NCBI GenBank assembly: GCA_016218685.1
Contig: JACRDD010000034.1
Coordinates: 51,621 to 115,620, forward strand
DNA: 64,000 bases
Origin: Desulfobacterales bacterium
GTDB taxonomy: Bacteria; Desulfobacterota; Desulfobacteria; Desulfobacterales; Desulfosarcinaceae
Reading direction: 5' to 3'
The notes under the pieces were generated by a model. It worked only from the letters and a program-made list of their open reading frames with translations. It was not told the DNA's origin and did no database searches. Shown here one piece after another: positions 1 through 8,845 of this stretch; position 1 is the first letter of the stretch, and every line of letters begins with the position of its first letter. A program made the position numbers and the translations under genes.

Positions 1-691
1 CACTCATCAAAGGGCGACTACTCGCAGACAAATTATTTGGATAATAAGAAAAATCGAATACCACCCATTCATTGTCGGTCTCCCTTTGGTATGCTGTCCA
101 TCCATGGCCTCCGGTAGCGGCACCAACCCCGGCTTTAACCAATCCACCATACGTTCGAAGACGGCTGGCGGGAACCCCAGCATTTAGCGCTAGGCTGTGA
201 ATAAGAAAAGCCCCATCTTCACAATCCCCTGATTTTTTGGCAAGCGTCATTGTGGGTGCAGCCCATAGCTCCTCATAGCCATAATTGTCTTCATCCGATT
301 TGTATTGAATCTGTTTGACAACCCAAGATGCAATCTTCTGCATCTTCACATCGTTTGAGTCGGCAGGCTTTACAATAGCAAACGCCAATTTTTTGAGCTT
401 ATCATTTGGGTATTGTAGAAACAAACCAGCGAAAATATTAGGCTGGGATACATCCTCCTCCTTGTACTGAACATATGGAGAATTTTGCAGAAGAACCTTG
501 AAGGGATTAGAGCTTATTTCATCTTTGCCTTGAATGGCCGCGAAAATTTCACTCGTCCCAACATTGGTACGATCCGTTATTGCATCAGCTATCGTTGCAT
601 TCAATATTGGTTTATTGGCATAGAGTTTACCTGCATAAACCAAAGCAGGGTAGATACTATGGGTGGATACTCGATCAACAGCATCAATCAT
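1..691 (-). CDS. Transglutaminase-like cysteine protease, C-terminus off the window
   Basis: The reading frame opens at ATG 691-689, preceded by a GAGAGG Shine-Dalgarno, and stays open for 230 codons to the left edge, so the C-terminus is missing. The visible protein has the transglutaminase-fold catalytic triad: Cys157 in GDCEDGAFL, His196 in GGHGWTAY and Asp213 in VVFDFSYYP. This order and spacing is typical of bacterial transglutaminase-like cysteine peptidases. The first 110 residues match nothing I recognise. No signal peptide is visible, so a cytoplasmic location is likely. The stretch is AT-richer than the genes to its right and no operon partner is visible. The substrate is unknown; the fold assignment is firm, the physiological role is not. 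Confidence 0.75.
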   Translation of the reverse strand, partial: MIDAVDRVSTHSIYPALVYAGKLYANKPILNATIADAITDRTNVGTSEIFAAIQGKDEISSNPFKVLLQNSPYVQYKEEDVSQPNIFAGLFLQYPNDKLKKLAFAIVKPADSNDVKMQKIASWVVKQIQYKSDEDNYGYEELWAAPTMTLAKKSGDCEDGAFLIHSLALNAGVPASRLRTYGGLVKAGVGAATGGHGWTAYQRETDNEWVVFDFSYYPNNLSASSRPLMS

Positions 692-1216
692 CTTTACCTC
701 TCAACGTACCAAAGATATCAAGCCTAACAGGAGGAAGGAATTGTGTAACGGGGATGATTTACTCTTTTTTTCAAGATGACCATTACTATCAACAAGGGTT
801 TACCGTAAATATTAGGAACATTAATCCTGCATGGCTGCGCCCGTCAAATTTTAGCAGCAAAGTTATCTAATTGTTGATTGAGGAGTGCAGGTCGAAAATT
901 TTAGCAAAGATTATGCCGCGCCTGCCGATCCAAGGTTTAAATGGATGTAACTAACAGAAATGATGATGTAAGATATCGGTTAGAGATGTATATATGAAGG
1001 ATGCCCGAAGATCGCTGCCTTTAATATTATGTAATAAAGGTTTAAGAATTATGGAATCCGGTTCATATGTGACGATGGGTGAGCGGAGTCTGGTCGGCAT
1101 ACCCTGGCCCAGGTTGGCTGTGCAATTGGTCTGCCCCTTCACGGGTATCGCTTTATTCTCGATGAGAATAAAAGATACGGTTCAGAAGATTGGTTGGCTT
1201 TAGGAGGTGGCGATTT
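692..1216. other. Gap without a supported gene
   Basis: This AT-rich 525-base stretch holds only short open frames on both strands. One plus-strand frame from about 1083 to 1200 reads like real protein (GLPLHGYRFILDENK) but has an upstream stop and no start, so it may be the remnant of a lost gene. An AT-rich perfect inverted repeat, TTTATTCTC-GAT-GAGAATAAA at 1152-1172, lies just past the 3' end of the leftward operon. It has no following T-run and is a weak candidate for a transcript end. Confidence 0.4.
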
Positions 1217-3034
1217 CTATAGATCCACATGCATTTCGCAGCGCCGGCAGTCGAAGGCCAGTCGATACTTACGCTTGCCGTCGCTCAGGCAGAGCGGCTC
1301 TTTTGGGGCAGGGTTGCGCTTCGAATACTTCGGGCAGGCGTCGAGCTGGTGGCGGATGCAATACCTGGTGGTCATGAGGCGCTTGCCGGCTGGGTCGGTT
1401 CCGGACTCCAGGGCCGGTTCGGCCACGGTGGCCCCATGGCGCCGGTAAAACTGCTCGGCCTTGCGGTTCAGGACATTAGCGCGATAATCCAGAAGCTTTT
1501 CCGGATAGGGAACCGAATTGGGCGTAAGGGTCACCGCGTGGGCGCGGTAGTATTCCAAGCGGAGTCGGGTCAGGTGCTCCAGGGCTTCCCGCCGCAGGCG
1601 GTTGAGCGTGCTCAGCGGTAGAAAACCGGGCTGCTCAGGCTGGATGCAAAGCGCTTCGAGCCGGTAGATCGTATTGCCCAGGGCCGAGAGCTGGCTCTCC
1701 GTCTGCCGCCGCACCGCTTCGGGGTTTTGGGGTGCCGCATAGCCGGCTTGAATACTCGCCCGGGCCTGGTGGCCGTCCTCGTCCATGACTTCCAGGGAGA
1801 TTTCGTTTTCACTCTGTCTGAAGCGCAGGGAGACACCCACCCGCCGTTTGGCCGAAGCCTTCTCCAGGGTCCGCAGGAATTCATGATCGCGGTTGCGGTA
1901 GAGCTGTTGCCCCGCGCTAAGCCCTTCCAGAGTATTGGAATAGATGCGTTCTTGTTCGACCCGCTCGACCCGCAAGCCGGACAAGTTGCCGGAGGAGGCA
2001 AAAAAGCAAAGCCCGTCGCCGTTGCGGAGGCGTTCTCCTTTCATGCGGAAAAATCCGTGGCCGACCTCGGTGACGGTGCCGATGGCTTTGCCCAGCGACT
2101 TGGGCGTATCGATGGCCCCCACTTTTTCGCCGCGACCTTCCAGGAAATAGCGCGTGTGACCGCGGTTGAAGGTCCGGCTCAGGTCCGGCGTGAACGCCAG
2201 TTCGCTCCTGCCCGAGCTGGCCCGGCGATAGCCGGCCGTATCTGCGATGAAGCGGTCGATCTCTTGGCGGAAAGCCGCCGTGACATTCTTTACATAGCCC
2301 GCATCCTTGTAGCGGCCCTCGATTTTAAAGGAGGTGATGCCGGCGGCGACCAGATCGGCAATGGCGCCGGCCAGGTTCAGGTCCTTGAGGGAGAGCAGGT
2401 ACTTGTTCTCCACGATCGGCTTACCGTCGCCATCGGTCAGCGTGTAGCAATGCCGGCAGGGCTGGGCGCAAACCCCGCGGTTGCCGCTGCGGCCGGCCAG
2501 TGCCTGGCTCATGTAGCATTGCCCGCTGTAAGAGACGCACAGGGCGCCGTGAACGAAGCACTCCAGCTCGATCGCCGTCTGTTCGCGGATGGCCCGAATC
2601 TCTGCCAGCGACAGCTCCCGCGCCAGGATCACGCGGTGAAAACCCACCTGCTCCAGGAATTTCACCTTTTCGGGAGAAGCATTGTGCATCTGGGTGCTGG
2701 CGATGATCGGGATGGGCGGCAGATCGCATTCCAGCAGCCCCACGTCCTGGATGATCAGGCCGTCGGCACCGGCCGCGTGGATTTGGCGGATCAGGGTCAG
2801 GGCCTCGGGCAGTTCTTTGTCGGTCAGAATGGTGTTGAGGGCCACATACACCTTGGCTGCGAAGAGATGGGCGTGGCGAACCAGGGCGGCGATCTCGTTT
2901 AGGGGGTTGCCGGCCGCCGCCCGGGCGCCGAAGCGCGGCGCGCCGATGTAGACCGCGTCCGCGCCGTGATCGATGGCATCCGTGCCGATCTGGGCGTTTC
3001 CGGCTGGGGCCAGCAGTTCCAAGGCAATGGTCAT
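1217..3034 (-). CDS. Peptidase U32 family protein, RlhA/YdcP-like
   Basis: This 605-residue protein begins MTIALELLAPAGN, the standard U32 N-terminus, and carries the U32 signature around ECFVHGALCVSYSGQCYMS, followed by GNRGVCAQPCRHCY. Family members of this length, with a second domain after the U32 core and a Cys-containing tail (FDCRRCEMHV), include E. coli RlhA/YdcP, which hydroxylates a cytidine of 23S rRNA. The cysteines probably ligate an iron-sulfur cluster. An ATG at 3163 is also open, but it would overlap the upstream gene by over 100 bases and adds unrelated residues, so I chose the ATG at 3034. It is the last gene of a six-gene leftward operon, 25 bases after the DNPH1-like gene. 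The family is certain; RNA hydroxylation rather than another U32 role is inference from length. Confidence 0.85.
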   Translation of the reverse strand: MTIALELLAPAGNAQIGTDAIDHGADAVYIGAPRFGARAAAGNPLNEIAALVRHAHLFAAKVYVALNTILTDKELPEALTLIRQIHAAGADGLIIQDVGLLECDLPPIPIIASTQMHNASPEKVKFLEQVGFHRVILARELSLAEIRAIREQTAIELECFVHGALCVSYSGQCYMSQALAGRSGNRGVCAQPCRHCYTLTDGDGKPIVENKYLLSLKDLNLAGAIADLVAAGITSFKIEGRYKDAGYVKNVTAAFRQEIDRFIADTAGYRRASSGRSELAFTPDLSRTFNRGHTRYFLEGRGEKVGAIDTPKSLGKAIGTVTEVGHGFFRMKGERLRNGDGLCFFASSGNLSGLRVERVEQERIYSNTLEGLSAGQQLYRNRDHEFLRTLEKASAKRRVGVSLRFRQSENEISLEVMDEDGHQARASIQAGYAAPQNPEAVRRQTESQLSALGNTIYRLEALCIQPEQPGFLPLSTLNRLRREALEHLTRLRLEYYRAHAVTLTPNSVPYPEKLLDYRANVLNRKAEQFYRRHGATVAEPALESGTDPAGKRLMTTRYCIRHQLDACPKYSKRNPAPKEPLCLSDGKRKYRLAFDCRRCEMHVDL

Positions 3035-3059
3035 CAGCGCACTCCCAGGGTTGAAGTGA

Positions 3060-3527
3060 TCACGTCGCTCCCGAGCCGATCTCAAGCCGCTTTTGCAACG
3101 CCACGATAAAGCCACGCAAGATCTCTCTGGCCTGGTGTGCGGTGGCATATTCGGCCGTGACAATGCCGGGACTGCCGGCCACCATGGCCGAGAGCCGTTT
3201 GCCGGGTTGCGGTCGGTACAACGCCAGCACCGGTTTGCCCAGGGCGCAGGCCCAGCCCAATTCGTAACCGACCCCCAGGGACGGCAGGGTCACTTCGGCC
3301 ACCATCAGAGCGCACGAGCGCAGCCAGGTCATGTCCCGGTCGTGAATGGCCGGGTCATTGGGCCCGTCGTCGCCCGCTTCGGTCAGTTCCGGATCGCCCA
3401 CATGCTCGGTCAAGACGGTGCCGAAGGTGGCCAGAAATTGGATCAGCTCCTGATAGCGGGCGGCATCGCCGCGCCCGCCGCGGATCGATCCGGCAAAGTA
3501 GATTTTCAGGGATTGCATCGCACTCAT
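3060..3527 (-). CDS. Nucleoside 2-deoxyribosyltransferase family, DNPH1/Rcl-like
   Basis: The 155-residue protein starts with the family hallmark IYFAGSIRGGR and carries VAEVTLPSLGVGYELGWA, which contains the Asp/Glu region used by Rcl/DNPH1 enzymes. Those enzymes hydrolyse the N-glycosidic bond of 2'-deoxynucleoside 5'-monophosphates. Length and motif order fit the mammalian and bacterial DNPH1 group better than the general deoxyribosyltransferases. Its ATG overlaps the stop of the preceding methyltransferase (ATGA), which indicates translational coupling. Sitting between a methyltransferase and an RlhA-like protein, it may serve nucleotide sanitation, but that is inference. A second Met at residue 4 is an alternative start. 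Confidence 0.85.
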   Translation of the reverse strand: MSAMQSLKIYFAGSIRGGRGDAARYQELIQFLATFGTVLTEHVGDPELTEAGDDGPNDPAIHDRDMTWLRSCALMVAEVTLPSLGVGYELGWACALGKPVLALYRPQPGKRLSAMVAGSPGIVTAEYATAHQAREILRGFIVALQKRLEIGSGAT

Positions 3528-4378
3528 TGGCCGTCTCTTTTACGCACCACGCCGTAGACGACGCGGATGCGTTCTTCTGTAAGGTTGCGCAGCGTATTGC
3601 GCGCCTTTTCGGCCGCCGTTGGGCCGATCACCAGATTCAAGCCCAGGGGCGCCGGCGCTCCGGCCGGGCGGCGCGCCATTTTGGCCGTGATCTCCTGGAA
3701 CCACTCCCGGCAAAGGTCGCTGGTCTCCTGCCACTGAAGCATATCGAAGCCGGACTCGGCGAGCAGGGATCGGAAACGATCCTCGGGAAGTAAAAAATTG
3801 ATCGAAGCGTCGCCGGCCCACTGCACCGGGTAGTAAACCGGCTGGTGCGGCCCGGCCAGCACTTCGTAGAAGGCGAAGCGGCCGCCGGGCTTGAGTACCC
3901 GCAGGAGCTGGCCGAAGAATTCGGACTTCTCCCGGATGTTCATCAGGGTGTGCTGGGACCAGGCCAGGTCGAATTGGGACGGCTCGAAGGGCAGGGCGTT
4001 CAAATCGCCGGTGTGGAACACGATCCGGTCTTGCAGCCCCGCCGCCTGGGTCAGCGCAATGGCGGTCTGGATGAATCCATCGGCCAGGTCGATGCCGGTC
4101 ACCCGGCAGCCGAACTCGGCCGCCAGCAAGCGGCTGGCTCCGCCCAGGCCGCAACCCAGATCGAGTACCTGCTGGCCGGGTCCGGCGCCGGCCAGGGCCG
4201 CCAGCTCGCGGGTGGCCGTAAGGCCGCGCATGTGGAACTGGTCGAAGGAGGTGGCATCCTGATACGAGTCGATTCGCTTGCCGGCTTTTTCCAGGGCGGC
4301 GAAGATGTCGCGCTTCAGATGGCTGCGGTCGTAGTGCGCCGCAATGCTGGCGCGGATCCGGTTCTTTTCTTCGGTCAC
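3524..4378 (-). CDS. Class I SAM-dependent methyltransferase
   Basis: This 284-residue protein has the Rossmann-type motif I VLDLGCGLGGASRLLA, an acidic loop VTGIDLADGF and the post-motif LKPGGRFAFYEV. These match the small-molecule/UbiE-type methyltransferases. The best start is a GTG at 4378 that overlaps the stop of the upstream MFS gene in a GTGA arrangement; the frame is open far upstream but without homology. The substrate cannot be read from the sequence. The conserved Trp-Ser-Gln-His stretch after motif III (LAWSQHTLMNI) resembles sarcosine/dimethylglycine-type methyltransferases, a weak hint only. It is the fourth gene of the operon. Confidence 0.85.
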   Translation of the reverse strand: MTEEKNRIRASIAAHYDRSHLKRDIFAALEKAGKRIDSYQDATSFDQFHMRGLTATRELAALAGAGPGQQVLDLGCGLGGASRLLAAEFGCRVTGIDLADGFIQTAIALTQAAGLQDRIVFHTGDLNALPFEPSQFDLAWSQHTLMNIREKSEFFGQLLRVLKPGGRFAFYEVLAGPHQPVYYPVQWAGDASINFLLPEDRFRSLLAESGFDMLQWQETSDLCREWFQEITAKMARRPAGAPAPLGLNLVIGPTAAEKARNTLRNLTEERIRVVYGVVRKRDGQ

Positions 4379-5580
4379 GGCTGTTTCCCTTCTTGCGCGG
4401 CATGCCGGCCCAAGCCGGGCGCCCATTTGAGAAATAAAAGATAACCCGCCAGGGTCACGGTCGCGAAGAGCGCTCCGGCCGCAAACGTCATGCGGGGGCC
4501 GTAGCCGCTCCACAAATAGCCGGCGATCAGATTGCCGCCGAGGATGGCCACGCCCGAGGCCAGGCCGAAGATACCGAAGGCACTGCCCCGCAAGGAGGCA
4601 CCGGCCGTATCGGCCACCAGGGCGGCCAGCAACCCCTGGGTCAGCCCCATATGAATGCCCCACAACGCCGACGCACACAACACCTGCCAGCTCTGGTCGG
4701 CCATTGCCAGCAAGAGGTCCGCGGCGATCAGAAACACCAGGCCGGCGCTCAGTGGCCCGGTGCGGCCCACGCGGTCGGAGAGCCGTCCCATGGGATAGGC
4801 CACCAGGGTGTAAGCCACGTTCATCACCACCAGGATCAGGGGGATGATGCCGGAGGCCATGCCCGTATCCTGGGCCCGCAGCAGCAGGAAGGCTTCGCTG
4901 AAGCGGGCCATGGTAAAGACCGCGCCCAGCAGCACCACGATCCAGAAGGCACCGCGCAACTGCCCCAGGTCGCGCCAGCGCATCGGTCGGCGAAGGGAGG
5001 CCGTCGCCTGGGCCGAGGGTTCCTCGACGCTGCGGACGATCAACACCAGGGCCGCGATGCCGGGGATCACGGCGATCCAGAACACCAGGCGGAAGTTGCC
5101 GCCCGTGGCCCACATGCAAACGATCGCCAGCAACGGCCCCATCACGGCACCCACCGTATCCAGCGATTGGCGCAAGCCGAAGGCCGCGCCGCGCAGGTGG
5201 GCCGGCGTGGCATCGGCCACCAGGGCATCCCGGGGCGCGCCGCGGACCCCTTTGCCGATGCGGTCGATGAAGCGCGCCGTGAAGACCAACGGTACACCGG
5301 CGGCGACGGCAAAGAGCGGTTTGGTAGCCGTGCCGATGGCGTAGCCGATGAAGAGCAGAATTTTTCGTCGTCCCAGCCAGTCGCTCAAGGCCCCGGAAAA
5401 GGTTTTGGTCATCAGGGCCACGGCTTCCGAGGCCCCCTCGATCATGCCCACCGAGACCGTGCCGGCCTGGAGTACCGTCACCAGGAACACCGGCAGCAGG
5501 CTGTGGATCATCTCCGAGGAGACATCCATGAACAGGCTCACGAACCCCAGGGCCCACACCGTGCGGGGAATGCCCTTCAT
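4375..5580 (-). CDS. MFS transporter
   Basis: The 401-residue inner-membrane protein has the usual run of about twelve hydrophobic helices and two MFS loop motifs: GALSDWLGRRK in the first half and GRLSDRVGRTG in the second. The N-terminus, with FMDVSSEMIHSLLPVFL, is typical of a group of drug/proton antiporter-like transporters of unknown substrate. The ATG at 5580 overlaps the stop of the upstream MFS gene (ATGA), and the stop overlaps the GTG of the methyltransferase. Two different MFS proteins in series with a methyltransferase suggest export or uptake of a small molecule that the operon modifies. That link is inference from gene order. Confidence 0.88.
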   Translation of the reverse strand: MKGIPRTVWALGFVSLFMDVSSEMIHSLLPVFLVTVLQAGTVSVGMIEGASEAVALMTKTFSGALSDWLGRRKILLFIGYAIGTATKPLFAVAAGVPLVFTARFIDRIGKGVRGAPRDALVADATPAHLRGAAFGLRQSLDTVGAVMGPLLAIVCMWATGGNFRLVFWIAVIPGIAALVLIVRSVEEPSAQATASLRRPMRWRDLGQLRGAFWIVVLLGAVFTMARFSEAFLLLRAQDTGMASGIIPLILVVMNVAYTLVAYPMGRLSDRVGRTGPLSAGLVFLIAADLLLAMADQSWQVLCASALWGIHMGLTQGLLAALVADTAGASLRGSAFGIFGLASGVAILGGNLIAGYLWSGYGPRMTFAAGALFATVTLAGYLLFLKWAPGLGRHAAQEGKQP

Positions 5581-6749
5581 CCGGTTTCTCCTTTGCGTTC
5601 GCCCAGGCCGGCCAGGATGGGAATGGCCAACAATGCGCCGACCATGAGCAGCACCGCGGACCAGCCGCCGCGCTGATAAGCCAGGCCCGCGGCGGTGATG
5701 CCCAGCCAGCCGCCCGCGTAGTAGAAGAGCACGTACAGGGCATTGGCCCGTCCCTGGCCGCTGGTCAGGCGCCGGTTGAGGGCGCCCACGGCCGCGGCGT
5801 GGATGGTGAAAAAGCCGGTGCACACGCCCAGCAGACCGATCACCACCGCCGTCACCGCGGGCAGCGCCACCAGCACCAGGGCCGCTCCCAGCACGGCGGC
5901 GCCGGCAATGAGGGTGTTGCCGCCGCCCAGACGGTTGCTGATGCGGCCGGCGACCGGGCCCATGAAGATGCCGATCACATACACCAGGTAGAGCAAGGTG
6001 GTCTGTTCGGTGGCAAAGTCAAAGGGCGGGCCGGCCAACCGGAAGGGCAGGTAGTTGAAGATCGAAGAGAAGATGGCAAAGCTTCCGGCCGCGCAGCAGA
6101 AGAGGCGCACCAGGCGCCAGTTGCCCAAGAGGGCCGGGAAGCCCGCGGCCGGTTGATGGTTCGGGCCGCCGGTGGGACGCGGCGCCGGCGGCATGGCCCA
6201 CAGGGCGCCCACGGTGGCCAGCAACGTCAGTCCGGCCGCCGAGACAAAGGCATAGCGCCAGTGCAGGGGCGGGTGCAGCCAGCCGCCCAGCAAACGGCCG
6301 CCCAGGCCGCCGAGCACCGTGGCCGAGACATAGGCGCCCATGACCACGTTCAGCCGTTCGCCCGGCAAGGTCTTGGCCAGGTAGGCGGCCAGGCAGGTGG
6401 TCAGGCTCGGAATGAAAAGCCCCTGCACAAAGCGCGTGCCGATCAGCATCCACAGGCTGTGGGTCAAGGCGCACACGCCGCCGGCCAAGGCCACCACCAG
6501 TCCGCCAGTCAAGATCATGGGGTGGATCGGCCAGCGGTCCGAAAGGTAGCCTAAGGGCAGATTGGACAAGGCGATGCCCAGGATCACCGCCGACACCGTG
6601 AGCGACACCCGCACCATGTCCGAAGCAAACTCTTCCTGCAGCACGGGCAACACCGGCTGGGTGATGTAGATATTCAGAAAGGCTGCCGAGACCAGGGCAA
6701 AGACGCCGGCCTGTATACGCAGGTAACTGGTCTGGCCTAAAAGCCCCAT
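5577..6749 (-). CDS. MFS transporter, YnfM-like
   Basis: This roughly 390-residue multi-pass membrane protein carries the MFS motif LGYLSDRWPIHP between helices 2 and 3 and the early sequence YITQPVLPVLQEEF seen in the YnfM group of arabinose-efflux-like permeases. The longest frame begins at 6788, but the ATG at 6749 has a better-placed Shine-Dalgarno (GGAAGG nine bases upstream) and gives a normal N-terminus. It overlaps the end of the lipoprotein gene by 13 bases. The stop overlaps the next MFS gene by four bases. The substrate is unknown. Confidence 0.85.
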   Translation of the reverse strand: MGLLGQTSYLRIQAGVFALVSAAFLNIYITQPVLPVLQEEFASDMVRVSLTVSAVILGIALSNLPLGYLSDRWPIHPMILTGGLVVALAGGVCALTHSLWMLIGTRFVQGLFIPSLTTCLAAYLAKTLPGERLNVVMGAYVSATVLGGLGGRLLGGWLHPPLHWRYAFVSAAGLTLLATVGALWAMPPAPRPTGGPNHQPAAGFPALLGNWRLVRLFCCAAGSFAIFSSIFNYLPFRLAGPPFDFATEQTTLLYLVYVIGIFMGPVAGRISNRLGGGNTLIAGAAVLGAALVLVALPAVTAVVIGLLGVCTGFFTIHAAAVGALNRRLTSGQGRANALYVLFYYAGGWLGITAAGLAYQRGGWSAVLLMVGALLAIPILAGLGERKGETG

Positions 6750-7246
6750 CCTTTGAAGCCTTCCAATGTGGCTTGGCGTACCCGCCATTTCTTTCCGTCC
6801 TTGGTCAGGTCCAGTTTGATCTGGTAGAGATCGGCCTTTTCGCTGGCCAGCTCCAGCCAGCGCTGGGGGTCGTCGTAAAGCTCCTTGAGCCCGGGGATAT
6901 CGAAATCCCGGCGCACGATCATGAAATGGACCACTGCCAAGGCGGTGTCGAGCCCCTCTTCCACCGTCACCGCCGGCCGGGGGTAACGAATGTCGAAGTC
7001 GCCATAGTGCCGGAAGGCGGCAAAGAGGATGCCCCGCACCTGGGAGGCGTTATGATTGCCGGGATTGGCCGTGAAGCCTTTCACGGTCAGCTCCATCAGA
7101 TCGCCGATGTTGTGCTGCTCGGCCATCTCGGCGCCCTTGTCGATCAGCGCACGTACGGCCTCGCGTTGGTCTTTTTCACCGCATCCGGCCAGCATGCCGA
7201 CGAGCACCAGCGCTGCCAGCCCTGTCTTGAATACGTTGCCTGCCAT
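6737..7246 (-). CDS. Predicted lipoprotein of unknown function
   Basis: This 169-residue protein has a classic lipoprotein signal: a short charged N-terminus, a hydrophobic stretch and the lipobox LAGC with the lipidated Cys at 22. The mature part, with GDLMELTVKGFTANPGN and a basic/hydrophobic C-terminus, resembles small NTF2-like lipoproteins of deltaproteobacteria, but I cannot name a family. It is the first gene of the six-gene leftward operon and overlaps the following MFS gene. A GGAGG-like Shine-Dalgarno precedes the ATG at 7246. Location would be the periplasmic face of a membrane. Confidence 0.75.
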   Translation of the reverse strand: MAGNVFKTGLAALVLVGMLAGCGEKDQREAVRALIDKGAEMAEQHNIGDLMELTVKGFTANPGNHNASQVRGILFAAFRHYGDFDIRYPRPAVTVEEGLDTALAVVHFMIVRRDFDIPGLKELYDDPQRWLELASEKADLYQIKLDLTKDGKKWRVRQATLEGFKGWGF

Positions 7247-7758
7247 AAGCGGCCTCCTTCCTAAAAAAATCTGGCGATGCCGCGTCTATGTCTAAAGTTC
7301 GGTCGATAGTAGGCTGTCGTCCGAGGACCTGTCAACCGGTTCTAAAGCGCGTGGCGCCGGTATGTAGTGAATTGCTCACAACAGTGTGAAGATTTACACA
7401 GCATAATAAGCTAAAGCCGCACTCAGCCACAGTCCGCCGAAACTTCTCGGATCGTCTTTTAGTGCATAATTATGCATAATTATAACGGGCCGAGCGATGC
7501 TTGAAAACCATATGGTACAGTTCTTGAAAAAATAACGCCAGTACTCGATGGCGCGCCCATATTCTTCTCCTTATCAGACTGCTCCTTCGGAATTTTCCGC
7601 TGCATTCTCAGAAAAGCTGAACTGAGTACGATCGCGGCTTGGTGGTTCAAATCGATATATGTGCCTGGCCAAGAGCCAGTTGACGGTAACTGGGGAACGA
7701 TCGGTATCGGTTGCAACCTATTCATCGTTCGAAAGCAAAGCACAAGGAGGTAAGGATC
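7247..7758. other. Divergent intergenic region
   Basis: This 512-base spacer separates the leftward lipoprotein operon from the rightward papain-like gene, so promoters for both must lie here. I see no gene in it; the open frames are short and lack ribosome sites. Its one clear element is the AT-rich tandem palindrome at 7463-7484, listed separately. A good Shine-Dalgarno for the protease (AAGGAGG) lies at its right edge. Confidence 0.5.
7463..7484. promoter_or_regulatory. Tandem 10-base palindromic repeat, candidate operator
   Basis: Two direct copies of TGCATAATTA sit exactly one helical turn apart. Because the unit is arranged around ATGCAT, the region contains overlapping perfect palindromes (TGCATAATTATGCA and TAATTATGCATAATTA). 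Such a phased, self-complementary AT-rich element in a GC-rich divergent spacer is a good candidate binding site for a dimeric regulator. No regulator is known. Confidence 0.45.
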
Positions 7759-8676
7759 ATGATCGAAACAAAATCGAAAAGGGCAATGGGGTGGCGTCCG
7801 GATTATCCGGACTTCAGGGATGCTACCCCAGACAATGACGAGGTCGCTCCAAAGTTGAAGGTCCTGGGGCAAAAGGATTCCCTCAAGGCCATGTTCGGAA
7901 AAATGGGATACGGCAAGTCCAAGGCCAAGCTGCCCACCAAGACCGACCTGAGAGAGTGGTGCTCTCCCGTCGAGGATCAGGAGGACCTCGGTTCATGCAC
8001 CGCCAACGCGGGCGTCGCTCTTGTCGAGTATTTCGAACGAAGGGCGTTCGGAAAACACATCGATGCGTCGCGCCTCTTCCTGTACAAAGTAACCCGCAAC
8101 CTGATGAAAGAAACCGGCGATACGGGCGCCTACCTGCGCTCGACCATGGGGGCACTGACGCTTTTCGGCGTGCCGCCGGAAGAATATTGGCCCTACAATA
8201 CCGCGAATTTTGACGTCGAGCCGCCCGCTTTCTGCTATGGATTCGCCCAGAGCTATCAGGCCATCAAATACTACCGTCTCGATCCTCCCGGAACATCTGC
8301 CGCTAATCTACTCCTCCGGATTAAAACCAATCTGGCCGCGGGGCTTCCATCCATGTTCGGTTTCACGGTTTACACGTCTATTTCTCATGCGGAAGATACC
8401 GGCAAGATCCCCTACCCGACCGCTGGGGAAAGGATCGAGGGTGGCCATGCCGTCGCGGCCGTTGGCTACGATGACGCTTTGAAAATCAAGAATCCAACGA
8501 AAAAGGATGGGCCGGAAACCACCGGCGCCATCCTGATCAGGAACTCCTGGGGAACAGGATGGGGTGACCGCGGCTATGGCTGGTTGCCCTACGACTACAT
8601 AACCAACGGGCTGGCCGAGGATTGGTGGTCGGTCCTGAAGAATGAATGGGTGGATACCGGCATTTTCAAGGCATGA
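7759..8676 (+). CDS. Papain-like (C1 family) cysteine protease
   Basis: The 305-residue protein has the full C1 catalytic set: Gln74 and Cys80 in VEDQEDLGSCTANA, His230 in GGHAVAAVGY and Asn262 in RNSWGTGWGDRGYGW. The opening GWRPDYPDFRD is the usual start of bacterial C1 peptidases that lack a classical propeptide. There is no signal peptide, so it is probably cytoplasmic or uses a non-classical route. The ATG at 7759 has a strong AAGGAGGT Shine-Dalgarno; the frame extends upstream to 7711 without homology. It is a single-gene unit facing the VWA gene. A palindromic element in the upstream spacer may control it. The target is unknown. Confidence 0.9.
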   Translation: MIETKSKRAMGWRPDYPDFRDATPDNDEVAPKLKVLGQKDSLKAMFGKMGYGKSKAKLPTKTDLREWCSPVEDQEDLGSCTANAGVALVEYFERRAFGKHIDASRLFLYKVTRNLMKETGDTGAYLRSTMGALTLFGVPPEEYWPYNTANFDVEPPAFCYGFAQSYQAIKYYRLDPPGTSAANLLLRIKTNLAAGLPSMFGFTVYTSISHAEDTGKIPYPTAGERIEGGHAVAAVGYDDALKIKNPTKKDGPETTGAILIRNSWGTGWGDRGYGWLPYDYITNGLAEDWWSVLKNEWVDTGIFKA

Positions 8677-8786
8677 AAGCCCAAAACCGGTCCGGCCGCG
8701 AAGAGAATTGGCGCAGAGAGCCTAAGGGGTATGGGCCGGCCCCGGGGATTCGAGCCGGATGAAGAGCTAAGGGGCCGGTGAGGGAT

Positions 8787-8839
8787 GGTTGTGCCATGAC
8801 ACAAAGCGGTCTGCTTCGCTTTTGTGCCATGGCACAACC
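8787..8839. repeat. Long imperfect inverted repeat between convergent genes
   Basis: The arms GGTTGTGCCATGACACAAA and TTTGTGCCATGGCACAACC pair over about 22 bases with one mismatch and one bulge around an eight-base loop. The right arm core is itself a palindrome (TTGTGCCATGGCACAA). It lies between the 3' ends of two convergent genes, so it could stop transcription from both sides, but it has no T-run on either strand. A protein-binding cruciform or a dispersed repeat is an alternative. Confidence 0.55.
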
Positions 8840-8845
8840 AGTGGG

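Noticed and set aside
580..870. Plus-strand frames over the left-end gene.
   Set aside because: They lie antisense to or just past the transglutaminase-like gene and have no ribosome site or protein-like pattern.
1727..2902. 391-codon plus-strand frame.
   Set aside because: It is the antisense shadow of the U32 gene, which has clear family motifs.
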